Counted from the stretch's first letter, positions 16,610-25,728 are shown. The stretch is DNA of 64,000 nucleotides from an uncultured Bacteroidales bacterium (GCA_944323775.1 CALUTT010000028.1:35119-99118); one strand, 5' to 3'. Program-made: numbers and translations. The notes: a model not told the origin generated them from the letters alone.

Positions 16610-17533
16610 ATGGGAATGACTATTATCGATGCACACTCGCATCTGTGGCTCCGCCAGGACACCGTGGTGGACGGCTATGAGATCAGAACGCTTGAGAACG
16701 GCCGGTCCCTGTTCATGGGTGAGGTCCGCCAGATGCTTCCGCCGTTCATGATTGACGGCCGCAACAGCGCGGAAGTATTCCTTTCGAACATGGACTACGC
16801 CGGGGTCGGTGCCGCCGTGGTGACCCAGGAGTTCATCGACGGCATCCAGAACGATTATCTGCTGGAGGTAAAGAAAAAGTATCCGGACAGGTTCTTCGTA
16901 TGCGGGATGTGCGAATTCCGCAGGGACGGTTTCTATGCCCAGGCCGAAGACCTGATAGAGAAAGGCTTCCGCGGGATAAAGATCCCTGCCCAGAGGCTGC
17001 TGATGAAAGACAGGCGTGTACGCCTCGATTCGGACGAGATGATGCGCATGTTCCGTCTCATGGAGAAGAACGGTGTAATACTTTCGGTCGATCTTGCCGA
17101 CGGCGACACCCAGGTCGGAGAAATGGAGGAGATAATTGCGGAATGCCCCGGCCTCAAGATAGCGATCGGCCACTTCGGGATGGTCACGACAAAAGGGTGG
17201 AAGAGCCAGATACTTCTGGCGAGGAACCGCAACGTCATGATCGAGTCCGGAGGAATCACGTGGCTTTTCAATGACGAGTTCTACCCTTTCAAGGGAGCCG
17301 TCAGGGCAATAAGGGAGGCTGCGGACCTGGTCGGAATCGAGAAGCTCATGTGGGGCTCGGACTATCCCAGGACCATCACTGCCATCACATACCGGATGTC
17401 ATACGACTTCGTCCTGAAGTCGCCGGAACTCACTGACCGGGAGAAAGAACTGTTCCTCGGCCTGAACGCCAGGGACTTTTACGGATTCGGACCGCTGCCG
17501 GATCTTCCGTACATCAAAAACATGTCAGAATGA
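16610..17533 (+). CDS. Amidohydrolase-family lactonase (probable L-galactono-lactonase)
   Basis: A 307-residue amidohydrolase-fold protein. The N-terminal metal site IIDAHSHLW (HxH), the mid-protein IAIGHFGM and the late acid in KLMWGSDYPRT mark the cog3618/amidohydrolase-2 group, which includes sugar lactonases such as L-fucono-lactonase. In this operon it should hydrolyse L-galactono-lactone to L-galactonate. It lies 12 bp after the dehydrogenase gene, and its TGA overlaps the ATG of the transporter gene (ATGA at 17530-17533). Start at 16610; the ATG at 16616 is also possible. Confidence 0.8.
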   Translation: MGMTIIDAHSHLWLRQDTVVDGYEIRTLENGRSLFMGEVRQMLPPFMIDGRNSAEVFLSNMDYAGVGAAVVTQEFIDGIQNDYLLEVKKKYPDRFFVCGMCEFRRDGFYAQAEDLIEKGFRGIKIPAQRLLMKDRRVRLDSDEMMRMFRLMEKNGVILSVDLADGDTQVGEMEEIIAECPGLKIAIGHFGMVTTKGWKSQILLARNRNVMIESGGITWLFNDEFYPFKGAVRAIREAADLVGIEKLMWGSDYPRTITAITYRMSYDFVLKSPELTDREKELFLGLNARDFYGFGPLPDLPYIKNMSE

Positions 17534-18780
17534 AAAACCACAAGTACCTTGTTCCGCTGGCCCTTGTCTTCAGCCTCTTTTTCCTGTGGGCTATAAGCAG
17601 CAACCTGCTTCCCACGATGATCAGGCAGCTGATGAAGACTTGCGAGCTCAACGCCTTCGAGGCTTCGTTCACGGAGTCCGCATACTGGCTGGCGTATTTC
17701 ATCTTCCCGATTCCGATCGCGATGTTCATGAAACGCTTCAGCTACAAGGCGGGCATTATAGTCGGGCTGCTCCTTGCGGCTGCCGGAGGACTGCTGTTCT
17801 TCCCTGCATCGCTGCTCAAGGAATACTGGGCATACCTGACCATATTCTTCATAATCGCCACGGGAATGTGTTTCCTCGAGACGGCCGCGAACCCTTATGT
17901 CACGGCTCTCGGTTCGCATGAAACTGCTCCGAGGCGCCTGAATCTCGCGCAGTCGTTCAACGGTCTTGGCGCGTTCGTCTCTGCCATGTTCCTCAGCAAG
18001 CTCGTGCTGACAGGCTACAACTACACACGCGAGACACTTCCTGACGACTATCCGGGAGGATGGGACGGCTACATCCAGATGGAAACCGATGCCATGAGGC
18101 TGCCTTATCTGATACTCGCAGGCGTGCTGATAGTGATAGCCCTGGTGTTCGTGTTCTCGAAGATGCCCAGGATCAGCGACGAGGCCGAAGGGGTGAAGAA
18201 GAATTCCTCCCTTATCAATTTCAAGGTCCTGCGCAGATCCCACCTCAAATGGGGAGTCGTGGCCCAGTTCTTCTACAACGGAGGGCAGACAGCAATAAAC
18301 AGCCTGTTCCTGGTCTACTGCTGTACCTGTGTCGGGCTGTCCGAAGACAAGGCCACTACTTTCTTCGGCCTGTACATGCTCGCCTTCTTCGTCGGCAGGT
18401 GGGTGGGGACACTGTTTATGGTGCGCTTCAAGCCGCACAACATGCTTCTGGTGTATTCTCTGGCAAACATCCTGCTCTGCGCGGTCATCGCCGTGTTCGG
18501 AGGTATGGCAGGTCTTTACGCGATGCTCGCCGTGTCGTTCTTCATGTCGATAATGTATCCGACACAGTTCTCCCTTGCGCTCAAGGGCCTGGGTGAGGAT
18601 ACCAAGAGCGGCGCCGCCTTCCTGGTGATGGCCATCATCGGCAATGCCTGTATCCCTCAGCTGACAGCCTATTTCCTGAACCACAACAGGGAGGTCTATC
18701 ATCTTGCCTATGTCATTCCTCTGATATGTTTCTTCTTTACCGCTTACTACGGCTGGAAGGGGCATGTCGTTAAAGATTAA
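17530..18780 (+). CDS. FucP-family sugar:H+ symporter
   Basis: A 416-residue major facilitator with about 12 membrane spans. It carries the FucP-family motifs ETAANPYVTALG and LNLAQSFNGLGAF, and begins with the typical FLWAISSNLLPTMI segment. FucP of E. coli takes up L-fucose and also L-galactose with a proton; the operon makes L-galactose (or L-fucose) uptake likely here. Coupled to the lactonase gene by a 4-bp overlap and followed 6 bp later by the Zn-dehydrogenase gene. Confidence 0.88.
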   Translation: MKNHKYLVPLALVFSLFFLWAISSNLLPTMIRQLMKTCELNAFEASFTESAYWLAYFIFPIPIAMFMKRFSYKAGIIVGLLLAAAGGLLFFPASLLKEYWAYLTIFFIIATGMCFLETAANPYVTALGSHETAPRRLNLAQSFNGLGAFVSAMFLSKLVLTGYNYTRETLPDDYPGGWDGYIQMETDAMRLPYLILAGVLIVIALVFVFSKMPRISDEAEGVKKNSSLINFKVLRRSHLKWGVVAQFFYNGGQTAINSLFLVYCCTCVGLSEDKATTFFGLYMLAFFVGRWVGTLFMVRFKPHNMLLVYSLANILLCAVIAVFGGMAGLYAMLAVSFFMSIMYPTQFSLALKGLGEDTKSGAAFLVMAIIGNACIPQLTAYFLNHNREVYHLAYVIPLICFFFTAYYGWKGHVVKD

Positions 18781-18786
18781 GTAGAT

Positions 18787-19809
18787 ATGAAAATAAAAGC
18801 ACTGCAAATAGCCGGCACCGGGGCCGTCAGTATGACGGAAGTCGAGAAGCCGGTACCCGGGGCGGGGGAGATACTGCTCCGGATAAGGTATGTAGGATTC
18901 TGCGGGTCCGACCTGAACACCTACATGGGGCGCAACCCGATGGTGAAGATGCCCGTGATTCCGGGACATGAGGTCGGCGCCGTGATTGAGCACGCAGCCG
19001 AAGGCGTCCCCTCTGAATTCACCGAGGGGATGAACGTCACCGTGAATCCGTACACCAGCTGCGGGAAATGCGCGTCGTGCCGAAACGGCCGTCCGAACGC
19101 CTGTGAACATAACGAGACACTTGGCGTGCAGCGGAACGGTTCCATGCAGGAATATCTCGTCCTGCCATGGAACAAAGTGATTCCGGCGCAGGACCTCTCA
19201 TTGAAGGAATGCGCCCTGATAGAGCCCATGAGCGTAGGCTTCCACGCCGTTTCCAGAGGCCAGGTCACCGACATAGACACTGTGGTCGTCATCGGATGCG
19301 GCATGGTAGGGCTCGGTGCGGTGATCAGGGCGAGTCTGCGTGGAGCCGAGGTTGTCGCCGTGGATATCGATGACGAAAAGCTTGAGATCGCCCGCCGGCT
19401 CGGGGCAAGGCACACCGTCAATTCAAGGAAGGAAGACACCGTGCAGCGGGTCAGGGAAATTACCGGCGGATATATGGCGGACGTGGTCATCGAGGCTGTC
19501 GGAAGTCCTGCGACGTACGTGACGGCGGTAGATGCCGTGTCATTCACCGGCAGGGTGGTGTGCATCGGCTATGCCAAGAGCGAGGTGTCTTTCCAGACCA
19601 AGTACTTCGTCCAGAAGGAACTCGACATCCGCGGGTCGAGAAATGCGCTGCCCGAGGACTTCCGTGCCGTGATCCGCTATCTGCGGAATTCGGACTGCCC
19701 GACGGACCGGCTGATTTCCGGCATAGTCCGTCCCGAGGAGGCCGGAGAGGCTCTCAGGGGCTGGTCGGAAAATCCCGGCAAGGTATTCAGGATATTGGTT
19801 GAATTCTAA
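18787..19809 (+). CDS. Zinc-dependent dehydrogenase, probable L-galactonate 5-dehydrogenase
   Basis: A 340-residue medium-chain dehydrogenase. Catalytic zinc ligands are seen in YVGFCGSD and PGHEVGAV; the structural zinc site is CGKCASCRNGRPNAC; the nucleotide fold is VVVIGCGMVGLGA with Asp in VAVDIDDEK favouring NAD+. E. coli LgoD (YjjN) and the Bacteroides vulgatus homologue oxidise L-galactonate to D-tagaturonate. The next two genes act on exactly that product, so this assignment fits. Other sugar-acid or polyol substrates cannot be excluded by sequence alone. Confidence 0.82.
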   Translation: MKIKALQIAGTGAVSMTEVEKPVPGAGEILLRIRYVGFCGSDLNTYMGRNPMVKMPVIPGHEVGAVIEHAAEGVPSEFTEGMNVTVNPYTSCGKCASCRNGRPNACEHNETLGVQRNGSMQEYLVLPWNKVIPAQDLSLKECALIEPMSVGFHAVSRGQVTDIDTVVVIGCGMVGLGAVIRASLRGAEVVAVDIDDEKLEIARRLGARHTVNSRKEDTVQRVREITGGYMADVVIEAVGSPATYVTAVDAVSFTGRVVCIGYAKSEVSFQTKYFVQKELDIRGSRNALPEDFRAVIRYLRNSDCPTDRLISGIVRPEEAGEALRGWSENPGKVFRILVEF

Positions 19810-19819
19810 TAGTAGCAGC

Positions 19820-21268
19820 ATGAAACCTCTTGACAGCCGCACCGCGGCAAAGACAGTGCGTCCCGAGCGAATAATACAGTTCGGAGAAGGCAATTTCCTC
19901 AGGGCATTCGCCGACTGGATCATTTCAAACATGGACGAGAAGACGGACTTCAACAGCAGCGTCGTTGTCGTCCAGCCTATCGAGAAGGGAATGGTGGATG
20001 CCCTGAATGCACAGGACTGCCTCTATCACGTGAACCTTCAGGGACTCGAGAACGGACAGCCGGTGAACTCATACAGGCTGATCGACGTTATCAGCAGGGC
20101 TCTGAATCCGTATCGTGACTTCCGCTCGTTCATCGCCCTGGCCGAACAGCCGCAGATGCGCTTCGTGATATCGAACACCACCGAGGCTGGAATAGCATTC
20201 GACCCGTCCTGCAGGCTTGACGACGAACCGGCGAGCTCGTATCCGGGCAAGCTGACGCAGCTGCTCTACCACAGGTTCAGGTACTTCAACGGTGACAGGA
20301 GCAAGGGGCTGATAATATTCCCTTGCGAGCTGATATTCCTGAACGGACACCGGCTGAAGGAGACTATCGGCCAGTACATTGATCTGTGGAATCTCGGGGA
20401 CGGGTTCAGGGAGTGGTTCGAGACTTCCTGCGGCGTCTATGCTACTCTGGTAGACCGTATAGTCCCGGGCTTTCCCCGCAAGGACATCGACAGCATCAAG
20501 GCTGAACTCGGCTATGACGACAACATGGTCGTGCGCGGGGAGGCTTTTCACCTCTGGGTAATCGAGGCCCCGCAGTCGGTCGCAAAGGAATTCCCGGCTG
20601 ACAAAGCCGGATTGAACGTGCTTTTCGTCCCTTCCGAGAAACCATACCATGAACGCAAGGTGACTCTGCTGAACGGTCCGCACACAGTGCTCGCGCCGGT
20701 GGCCTTCCTGTCGGGAATCGACATCGTAAGGGACGCCTGTCAGGATTCCGATATCGGCAGGTATGTGCACCGCGTGATGTACGGCGAGCTGATGCAGACC
20801 CTGAATCTTCCTGAAGAGGAGCTTGTCCGGTTTGCAGACAGTGTGATGGAGAGGTTCAACAACCCCTTTGTCGACCATCAGGTCACTTCCATTATGCTTA
20901 ATTCGTTCCCGAAGTATGCAACACGCGACCTTCCGGGGCTAAAGACTTATCTTGCACGCAGGGGCTGCCTTCCTGAAGGTCTTGTGCTCGGCCTCGCGGC
21001 GATTATTGTATACTACCGTGGCGGAAAACGCTCCGACGGTACTGACATCGTTCCTGAAGATGCTCCGGAGACTCTGCAGCTCCTATCCGGACTCTGGGAC
21101 AAGGGCTCTGTTCCCGAACTTGTAAAGACTGTTCTGGGCTACACCCCGGTTTGGAACGAAGACCTGAACGGGATCCCAGGGCTCGCCGGCCGTGTCGAAT
21201 ACTACATAGAGAGCATACTCGGGCACGGAATGAGGGAGACCGTAAGGCGTCTGCTTGCCGGCATATAA
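19820..21268 (+). CDS. uxaB: Tagaturonate reductase
   Basis: A 482-residue long-chain mannitol-dehydrogenase-family protein: RIIQFGEGNFLRAFADWI is the NAD-binding start, with the catalytic-domain segment TLLNGPHTVLAPVAFLSG and FNNPFVDHQVTSI as in UxaB. It reduces D-tagaturonate to D-altronate with NADH in uronate breakdown. The ATG at 19820 (MKPLDSRTAAKT) is chosen over the in-frame TTG at 19799, which lies inside the upstream gene. It lies 10 bp after the Zn-dehydrogenase gene and 12 bp before uxaA. Confidence 0.9.
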   Translation: MKPLDSRTAAKTVRPERIIQFGEGNFLRAFADWIISNMDEKTDFNSSVVVVQPIEKGMVDALNAQDCLYHVNLQGLENGQPVNSYRLIDVISRALNPYRDFRSFIALAEQPQMRFVISNTTEAGIAFDPSCRLDDEPASSYPGKLTQLLYHRFRYFNGDRSKGLIIFPCELIFLNGHRLKETIGQYIDLWNLGDGFREWFETSCGVYATLVDRIVPGFPRKDIDSIKAELGYDDNMVVRGEAFHLWVIEAPQSVAKEFPADKAGLNVLFVPSEKPYHERKVTLLNGPHTVLAPVAFLSGIDIVRDACQDSDIGRYVHRVMYGELMQTLNLPEEELVRFADSVMERFNNPFVDHQVTSIMLNSFPKYATRDLPGLKTYLARRGCLPEGLVLGLAAIIVYYRGGKRSDGTDIVPEDAPETLQLLSGLWDKGSVPELVKTVLGYTPVWNEDLNGIPGLAGRVEYYIESILGHGMRETVRRLLAGI

Positions 21269-21280
21269 TTCCCGGAAGAG

Positions 21281-22768
21281 ATGGCTGACTACATACAGAT
21301 CAATCCTTCCGACAATGTGGCCGTCGCGCTTCGAGACCTTCCTGCAGGAGTGCGGGTGCGGTCTATGCAGGGCGACGTCACTGTGCTGGAGGCCATTCCC
21401 CAAGGGCACAAGGTGGCTCTCAAGGACTTCCGTGCCGGGGAGAACGTCGTCAAGTACGGATTTCCTATAGGGCACACGGCATGCGCCGTAAATGCAGGGT
21501 GCCTGCTGGACGAGAGGAACGTGAAGACCAATCTCTCGGGGCTGGACACGTATTCATATACGCCCGACTTTTCAGCGCCTGAATTCGCCGACGAGGGCAG
21601 AACCTTCATGGGCTACCGCAGACGCGGAGTCGGAGTCGGAGTCCGCAACGAGATATGGATAATACCGACGGTCGGCTGTGTCAATGGCATAGCTGAGGAA
21701 CTGTCCCGTATGCTCAGGCAGGAGACAGGCTGCCGCGGGGTGGACAACATAGCTGCCTATACCCACAACTACGGCTGTTCCCAGCTTGGAGACGACCACG
21801 AGAATACCCGCAGGATACTGCGCGACATGGTGCGGCATCCCAATGCCGGAGGTGTGCTTGTCGTAGGACTCGGCTGCGAGAACAACCAGCCGGAGGCATT
21901 CATGGAGTCGCTCGGGGATTATGACAGGACGAGGGTGAAGTGTCTTGTCTGCCAGAAGTCGGGGGACGAGATAGGGGATGGGATGACGATGCTGCGGGAA
22001 CTCTATGCTGCGGCAAGCCGTGACAGACGGGAGGCTGTCCCCTTGTCTGAACTCAGGGTCGGCCTGAAATGCGGAGGCTCTGACGGGCTCTCCGGCATAA
22101 CTGCCAACCCTCTGCTCGGAATGTTCTCCGATTATCTTGTTGCCCAGGGCGGAACGACGGTCCTGACCGAAGTGCCGGAGATGTTCGGCGCCGAGACTAT
22201 CCTGATGCAGAGATGCCGGACCGAGAAGGTCTTCAACGATATGGTGTCAATGATAAACGGGTTCAAGAAATACTTTCTGGACAACGGACAGCCGGTCTAT
22301 GAGAACCCCTCGCCAGGCAACAAGGCTGGCGGCATCTCTACCCTGGAAGAAAAGTCCCTGGGATGTACGCAGAAATCCGGAACCTCAGAGGTTGTCGACG
22401 TCCTCGGATACGGGGAGCGTCTCAGACTCCGTGGCCTGAATCTGCTCTCGGCTCCTGGCAACGACCTTGTGGCGAGTACAGCTCTCGCTGCCTCCGGATG
22501 CCACCTTGTGCTCTTTACAACAGGCAGGGGGACTCCGTTCGGGACCTTCGTGCCCACGCTCAAGATATCGACGAACACCGCCCTTTACGACAAGAAGCGC
22601 AGATGGATGGATTTCGATGCCGGAACCGTTGCGGAGGGCGAACCGCTTGCCGAGCTGTGCCGCAGCTTTACCGAGAGAGTCATCTCTGTTGCCAGCGGCA
22701 CAAGGGCGAGGAATGAGGAGAACGGCTACGCCGAGATAGCCATACTCAAGACGGGGGTGACGCTGTAA
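21281..22768 (+). CDS. uxaA: Altronate dehydratase
   Basis: A 495-residue UxaA: an N-terminal SAF domain (residues ~1-90, ending in the KVALKDFRAGENVVKYG strand pair and IGHTACAVNAG) and the large UxaA catalytic domain (NEIWIIPTVGCVNGIA, NYGCSQLGDDHENTRR, LKCGGSDGLSGITANP). It dehydrates D-altronate to 2-keto-3-deoxy-D-gluconate, which KdgK and KDPG aldolase (not in this window) would take on. Last gene of the operon; the ATG follows a purine-rich GGAAGAG. Confidence 0.92.
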   Translation: MADYIQINPSDNVAVALRDLPAGVRVRSMQGDVTVLEAIPQGHKVALKDFRAGENVVKYGFPIGHTACAVNAGCLLDERNVKTNLSGLDTYSYTPDFSAPEFADEGRTFMGYRRRGVGVGVRNEIWIIPTVGCVNGIAEELSRMLRQETGCRGVDNIAAYTHNYGCSQLGDDHENTRRILRDMVRHPNAGGVLVVGLGCENNQPEAFMESLGDYDRTRVKCLVCQKSGDEIGDGMTMLRELYAAASRDRREAVPLSELRVGLKCGGSDGLSGITANPLLGMFSDYLVAQGGTTVLTEVPEMFGAETILMQRCRTEKVFNDMVSMINGFKKYFLDNGQPVYENPSPGNKAGGISTLEEKSLGCTQKSGTSEVVDVLGYGERLRLRGLNLLSAPGNDLVASTALAASGCHLVLFTTGRGTPFGTFVPTLKISTNTALYDKKRRWMDFDAGTVAEGEPLAELCRSFTERVISVASGTRARNEENGYAEIAILKTGVTL

Positions 22769-22824
22769 TGTCGTTGCGCCCTAATAGTATCTAAAAAATA
22801 TTAGGTATAAAAAAGAAATTTGTA

Positions 22825-22832
22825 TATCTTTG
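22825..22832 (+). promoter_or_regulatory. -7 box of the HxlR gene
   Basis: TATCTTTG matches TAnnTTTG. It lies between the possible upstream start at 22820 and the ATG at 22868, so it decides the start at 22868. Confidence 0.5.
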
Positions 22833-22867
22833 CACATCGGACTGATTGTCCCGGTGTGTTGAATTGT

Positions 22868-23266
22868 ATGAAAAGATCCACGATTGAAGATGTCATGTTC
22901 CCCGGATGTCCGGTGCGCAATATCTTGTCCCGTATCTGCGACAGGTGGTCTCTGCTTGTATTTTATCTAATAGAAAGATCGGAGAGGGGCAGCCTGCGCT
23001 TTTCGGAACTCAGACAGCATATGCCGGACATTTCGCCGAAGATGCTCTCGACGACTCTGCGCACGCTTGAGGAGGACGGATACATTTCCCGTACTGTCTT
23101 TCCGGAAGTGCCGCCTCGCGTCGAGTATGCGCTTACGGAGCGGGCCGAAAGTCTGAAACCGGTTCTTGACTCGATGCTCGAATGGGGAGCCCGCAATATG
23201 GATGCAATAATGAGAGACCGCAAGAATGCACACGCACCGGCAGTTCCGGACAATGGTTCAAATTGA
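22868..23266 (+). CDS. HxlR-family winged-helix regulator
   Basis: A 132-residue single-domain regulator. The core CDRWSLLVFYLIERS, RFSELRQHMPDISPKMLSTTLRTLEEDGYISR and PRVEYALTERAESLKPVL is the classical HxlR winged helix. The family often senses quinones, aldehydes or redox state through a conserved Cys near the N-terminus; here it is in FPGCPVRNIL, present. It precedes the flavodoxin/ferredoxin gene at 23363 by 96 bp and probably controls it and itself. Confidence 0.9.
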   Translation: MKRSTIEDVMFPGCPVRNILSRICDRWSLLVFYLIERSERGSLRFSELRQHMPDISPKMLSTTLRTLEEDGYISRTVFPEVPPRVEYALTERAESLKPVLDSMLEWGARNMDAIMRDRKNAHAPAVPDNGSN

Positions 23267-23362
23267 TTGAAACAATATGAAAGCAGTGCAACTGGACCGC
23301 TATTCGACAAGGAAAGCGGCAAGGTTGTAATCAGAATACGGCAATAAATAGACTGTGGCAAT

Positions 23363-24121
23363 ATGATACGTGAGATAATCTTCAGCCCCACGGGCGGTAC
23401 GGAACGTGTGGCGCACATTATTGTTTCTGAACTTGGAGGAGAGTCCGGGCAGGTGGATCTGACTGACCGGCATATGGATTTCGGCGGAATATGTCTGAAC
23501 AGGGAGGACCTCGCTGTGATTGCTGTCCCGTCGTACGGCGGCAGAGTGCCGGCCATTGCCGCGGAACGTATCAGCAGGCTTCAGGGAAACGGTGTCGTTG
23601 CCGTCATAGCATGTGTATACGGCAACCGTGCCTATGATGATACTCTTGTCGAGCTTGAAGATCTGGCGAGGGGTGCAGGATTCCGTGTCATTGCAGCCGT
23701 TGCGGCCGTGGCAGAGCACTCGATCGCGCATCGCTATGCTGCGGGACGCCCCGACGCGCGGGACAGGGACAGACTGGTATCATTCGCCTCGCAGATAAGA
23801 CGCAAGATCGGAGACGAAGATTTCAGTGAACCTGCGGTTCCAGGGAATCATCCGTTCCGCAAGGCCGGGCGTGCCGGAATAATACCGAAACCAACGGGTG
23901 CATGCGTCAAATGTGGCCTCTGTGCCGCAAAATGCCCTTCAGGTGCGATTGACCCTGATGACCCGTCAAAGGTAGATTCCAAGGCATGCATATCATGCAT
24001 GCGCTGCATCTCCGTCTGTCCCCATGGAGCCAGAAAGGCAAGCCCTCTGATGATTGCCCTGGCGGACAGAATGCTTCGGAAGCCGTGCTCTGAGAGAAAA
24101 GAGTGCGAACTGTATATCTAG
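23363..24121 (+). CDS. EFR1-type flavodoxin-ferredoxin protein
   Basis: A 252-residue redox protein. Residues ~1-150 form a flavodoxin fold (IIFSPTGGTERVAHII binds the FMN phosphate; VPSYGGRVPAIAAERI; YGNRAYDDTLVEL). Residues ~175-235 form a two-[4Fe-4S] ferredoxin domain: CVKCGLCAAKCPSGAI and CISCMRCISVCPHGAR. Such EFR1-type proteins are putative electron carriers; their partners are mostly unknown. It is paired with the HxlR gene upstream, which suggests induction by a redox or electrophile signal. Its stop overlaps an AraC remnant on the other strand. Confidence 0.85.
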   Translation: MIREIIFSPTGGTERVAHIIVSELGGESGQVDLTDRHMDFGGICLNREDLAVIAVPSYGGRVPAIAAERISRLQGNGVVAVIACVYGNRAYDDTLVELEDLARGAGFRVIAAVAAVAEHSIAHRYAAGRPDARDRDRLVSFASQIRRKIGDEDFSEPAVPGNHPFRKAGRAGIIPKPTGACVKCGLCAAKCPSGAIDPDDPSKVDSKACISCMRCISVCPHGARKASPLMIALADRMLRKPCSERKECELYI

Positions 24122-24222
24122 ACGGAATTGAAAGAGTCTATCCTGTATTTCCTCGGGGAGACACCAGTCATTCGTCTGAAGTATTTCCCGAATACGGACT
24201 GTGACAATAAGTTCTCGACTCT
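24118..24222 (-). pseudogene. Remnant of an AraC-family regulator (C-terminal end)
   Basis: A short minus-strand frame reads SQSVFGKYFRRMTGVSPRKYR and then a stop. This is the last helix-turn-helix segment of an AraC regulator (compare SSFGKFFRNKSGISPQQYR in the AraC protein at 35852). It is closed upstream by a TAA at 24223-24225, and no other AraC sequence is visible upstream in any frame that I checked. It is a relic about 34 codons long. Confidence 0.6.
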
Positions 24223-24251
24223 TTAGCTGAGAGTGCATGAAAGGAAAAAAG

Positions 24252-24281
24252 ACAGGGAGCGCCGGAAATGACGCTCCCTGT
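24252..24281 (-). terminator. Terminator of the 24307-25728 lipoprotein gene
   Basis: ACAGGGAGCG (24252-24261) / CGCTCCCTGT (24272-24281), a 10-bp stem followed on the minus strand by CTTTTTTCC, 26 bp beyond the stop. Confidence 0.88.
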
Positions 24282-24306
24282 GTTGTCTGTATTGAAGTTT
24301 TTCCGC

Positions 24307-25728
24307 CTACTTGACTGAGTTCAGGAATTCGCGGGCAGACTCAAGCGTAACGGGACGGATGACCTTCTGGCCCCTCTTGGCAGGAACGCTGGCAGGTGAC
24401 ACTGCAGATGTAGCGGTCCCCGTTGTCGTGAACTGGGTCACTGTCATCTCTCCGTATCCGAGAGATCCGTTTCCGTTCATGGGGAAGCCGAGTGCGACAT
24501 AGTCGGTTCCCGGCTCGAACCCTGTCCAGATGTAGTCGTCATCGGCGAACATCGTGTAGCCGTAGACTGCGGCGTAATCCCTGACATAGTCTTCAGGCTT
24601 GTCATAACCATCTATGCCGGCACCGATCTCGAGAAGGGTGTTGTAGTCTTCAAGAGAAGAAATCATCTGGTAGTATGCACGGGTGTTTTCTCCCATGGTG
24701 TACTTGATGGTGGCCTGGGTGTCCCCGATACCGGATACCTCGATAGTCAGAGGAGAGGGAAGAGGAAGGGACTCGTCGGCAAATCCTGATGTGAATGAGA
24801 AGCTGCCGTATGAAACGGGCATGAGTGAAGAGTCGAATCCGACAACGCCCATGATGTAGTCATAGTTTTCGTATCCGTTCAGTGCTACGGTCATGTTCGT
24901 TCCGGCCTCGGTGTAGGGAACCATGCCGTACATCGCATACATCTCCAGCAGCTCGTCGATGCTCATTCCGAGGTCCTGAAGCACAGACTTGGAGACTACG
25001 AGCAATCCTGAGTATGCCTGGCTGTCATCGTAAACGGTTGACGTGAGGTCCATTGCGACAAGGTCGTATGCGTCTACGGTGAATCCGGCGCTTGCAGCCA
25101 TGATCTGCGAGGTGACAGTCTCGGACTCGACGCCTGACTCAGAGACGCCCTTTGCAAGCACGAAGTACGGTCCGATCGTGTCGCGTGCGACGCTCACGGT
25201 GTTGTCCGCACCGTCGACTGCAAGAGTCTGGATGTCCTTGAGCGAGCCGTCGGCGAATGCGGCCTTGAGGTCTTCAAGTGACTCCTGGACAGCGGAGGTG
25301 ACTGCATACTTGACTTCAGTAATTGCCTCGGACGGAGTGAACGTGATGTCGAAGCAGCCTTTGTTGCCGGCATAGCTGAGATTCATCCCCAGGGAAACGT
25401 CCTCCAGGTCAACCACGATGTTGGAGGTCTCGGAATCGAGGTATCCGCTTCCCGTTGCCCTTACACTGACTGTGTAGGTCCCGGCAGACATCCCGGTGAA
25501 TGTGACTTCACATTCTTCGACGATTGTCTCTGAGTCAGCTTCCTGGGTGCTGCACAGGTAGCTCTCGGCGCCTTCGACCGGCTGCCATGAAATGGTGAAC
25601 CAGTCAGGCCCTGCCCCGGACAAGGTCAACTGGGGACTTGCCAGCTGGGGCTGTCCTTTCTTGCAGGACGCCAGCGGCAACAAAGCAAACACAGCAAGTA
25701 CTGCTGTCAGGATTGCCATTTTTTTCAT
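24307..25728 (-). CDS. Surface lipoprotein with FN3-like repeats
   Basis: A 473-residue lipoprotein (signal ending LLPLASC). The mature part starts with an FN3-like domain (SPQLTLSGAGPDWFTISWQPVEGAESY) and continues with further beta domains, including GFEPGTDYVALGFPMNGNG, close in style to the MSPETHYYAVAFGVDLSG unit of the BACON lipoprotein at 3950. It ends in a basic segment, KRGQKVIRPVTLESAREF. It is very acidic and probably surface-exposed, with no enzymatic motif. The two proteins are probably members of one family with different N-terminal domains. Confidence 0.75.
   Translation of the reverse strand: MKKMAILTAVLAVFALLPLASCKKGQPQLASPQLTLSGAGPDWFTISWQPVEGAESYLCSTQEADSETIVEECEVTFTGMSAGTYTVSVRATGSGYLDSETSNIVVDLEDVSLGMNLSYAGNKGCFDITFTPSEAITEVKYAVTSAVQESLEDLKAAFADGSLKDIQTLAVDGADNTVSVARDTIGPYFVLAKGVSESGVESETVTSQIMAASAGFTVDAYDLVAMDLTSTVYDDSQAYSGLLVVSKSVLQDLGMSIDELLEMYAMYGMVPYTEAGTNMTVALNGYENYDYIMGVVGFDSSLMPVSYGSFSFTSGFADESLPLPSPLTIEVSGIGDTQATIKYTMGENTRAYYQMISSLEDYNTLLEIGAGIDGYDKPEDYVRDYAAVYGYTMFADDDYIWTGFEPGTDYVALGFPMNGNGSLGYGEMTVTQFTTTGTATSAVSPASVPAKRGQKVIRPVTLESAREFLNSVK

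Noticed and set aside
17479-19110. 543-codon antisense frame opposite the FucP gene
   Set aside because: Rich in H, R, E and Q without any domain; the plus strand encodes a clear FucP transporter.
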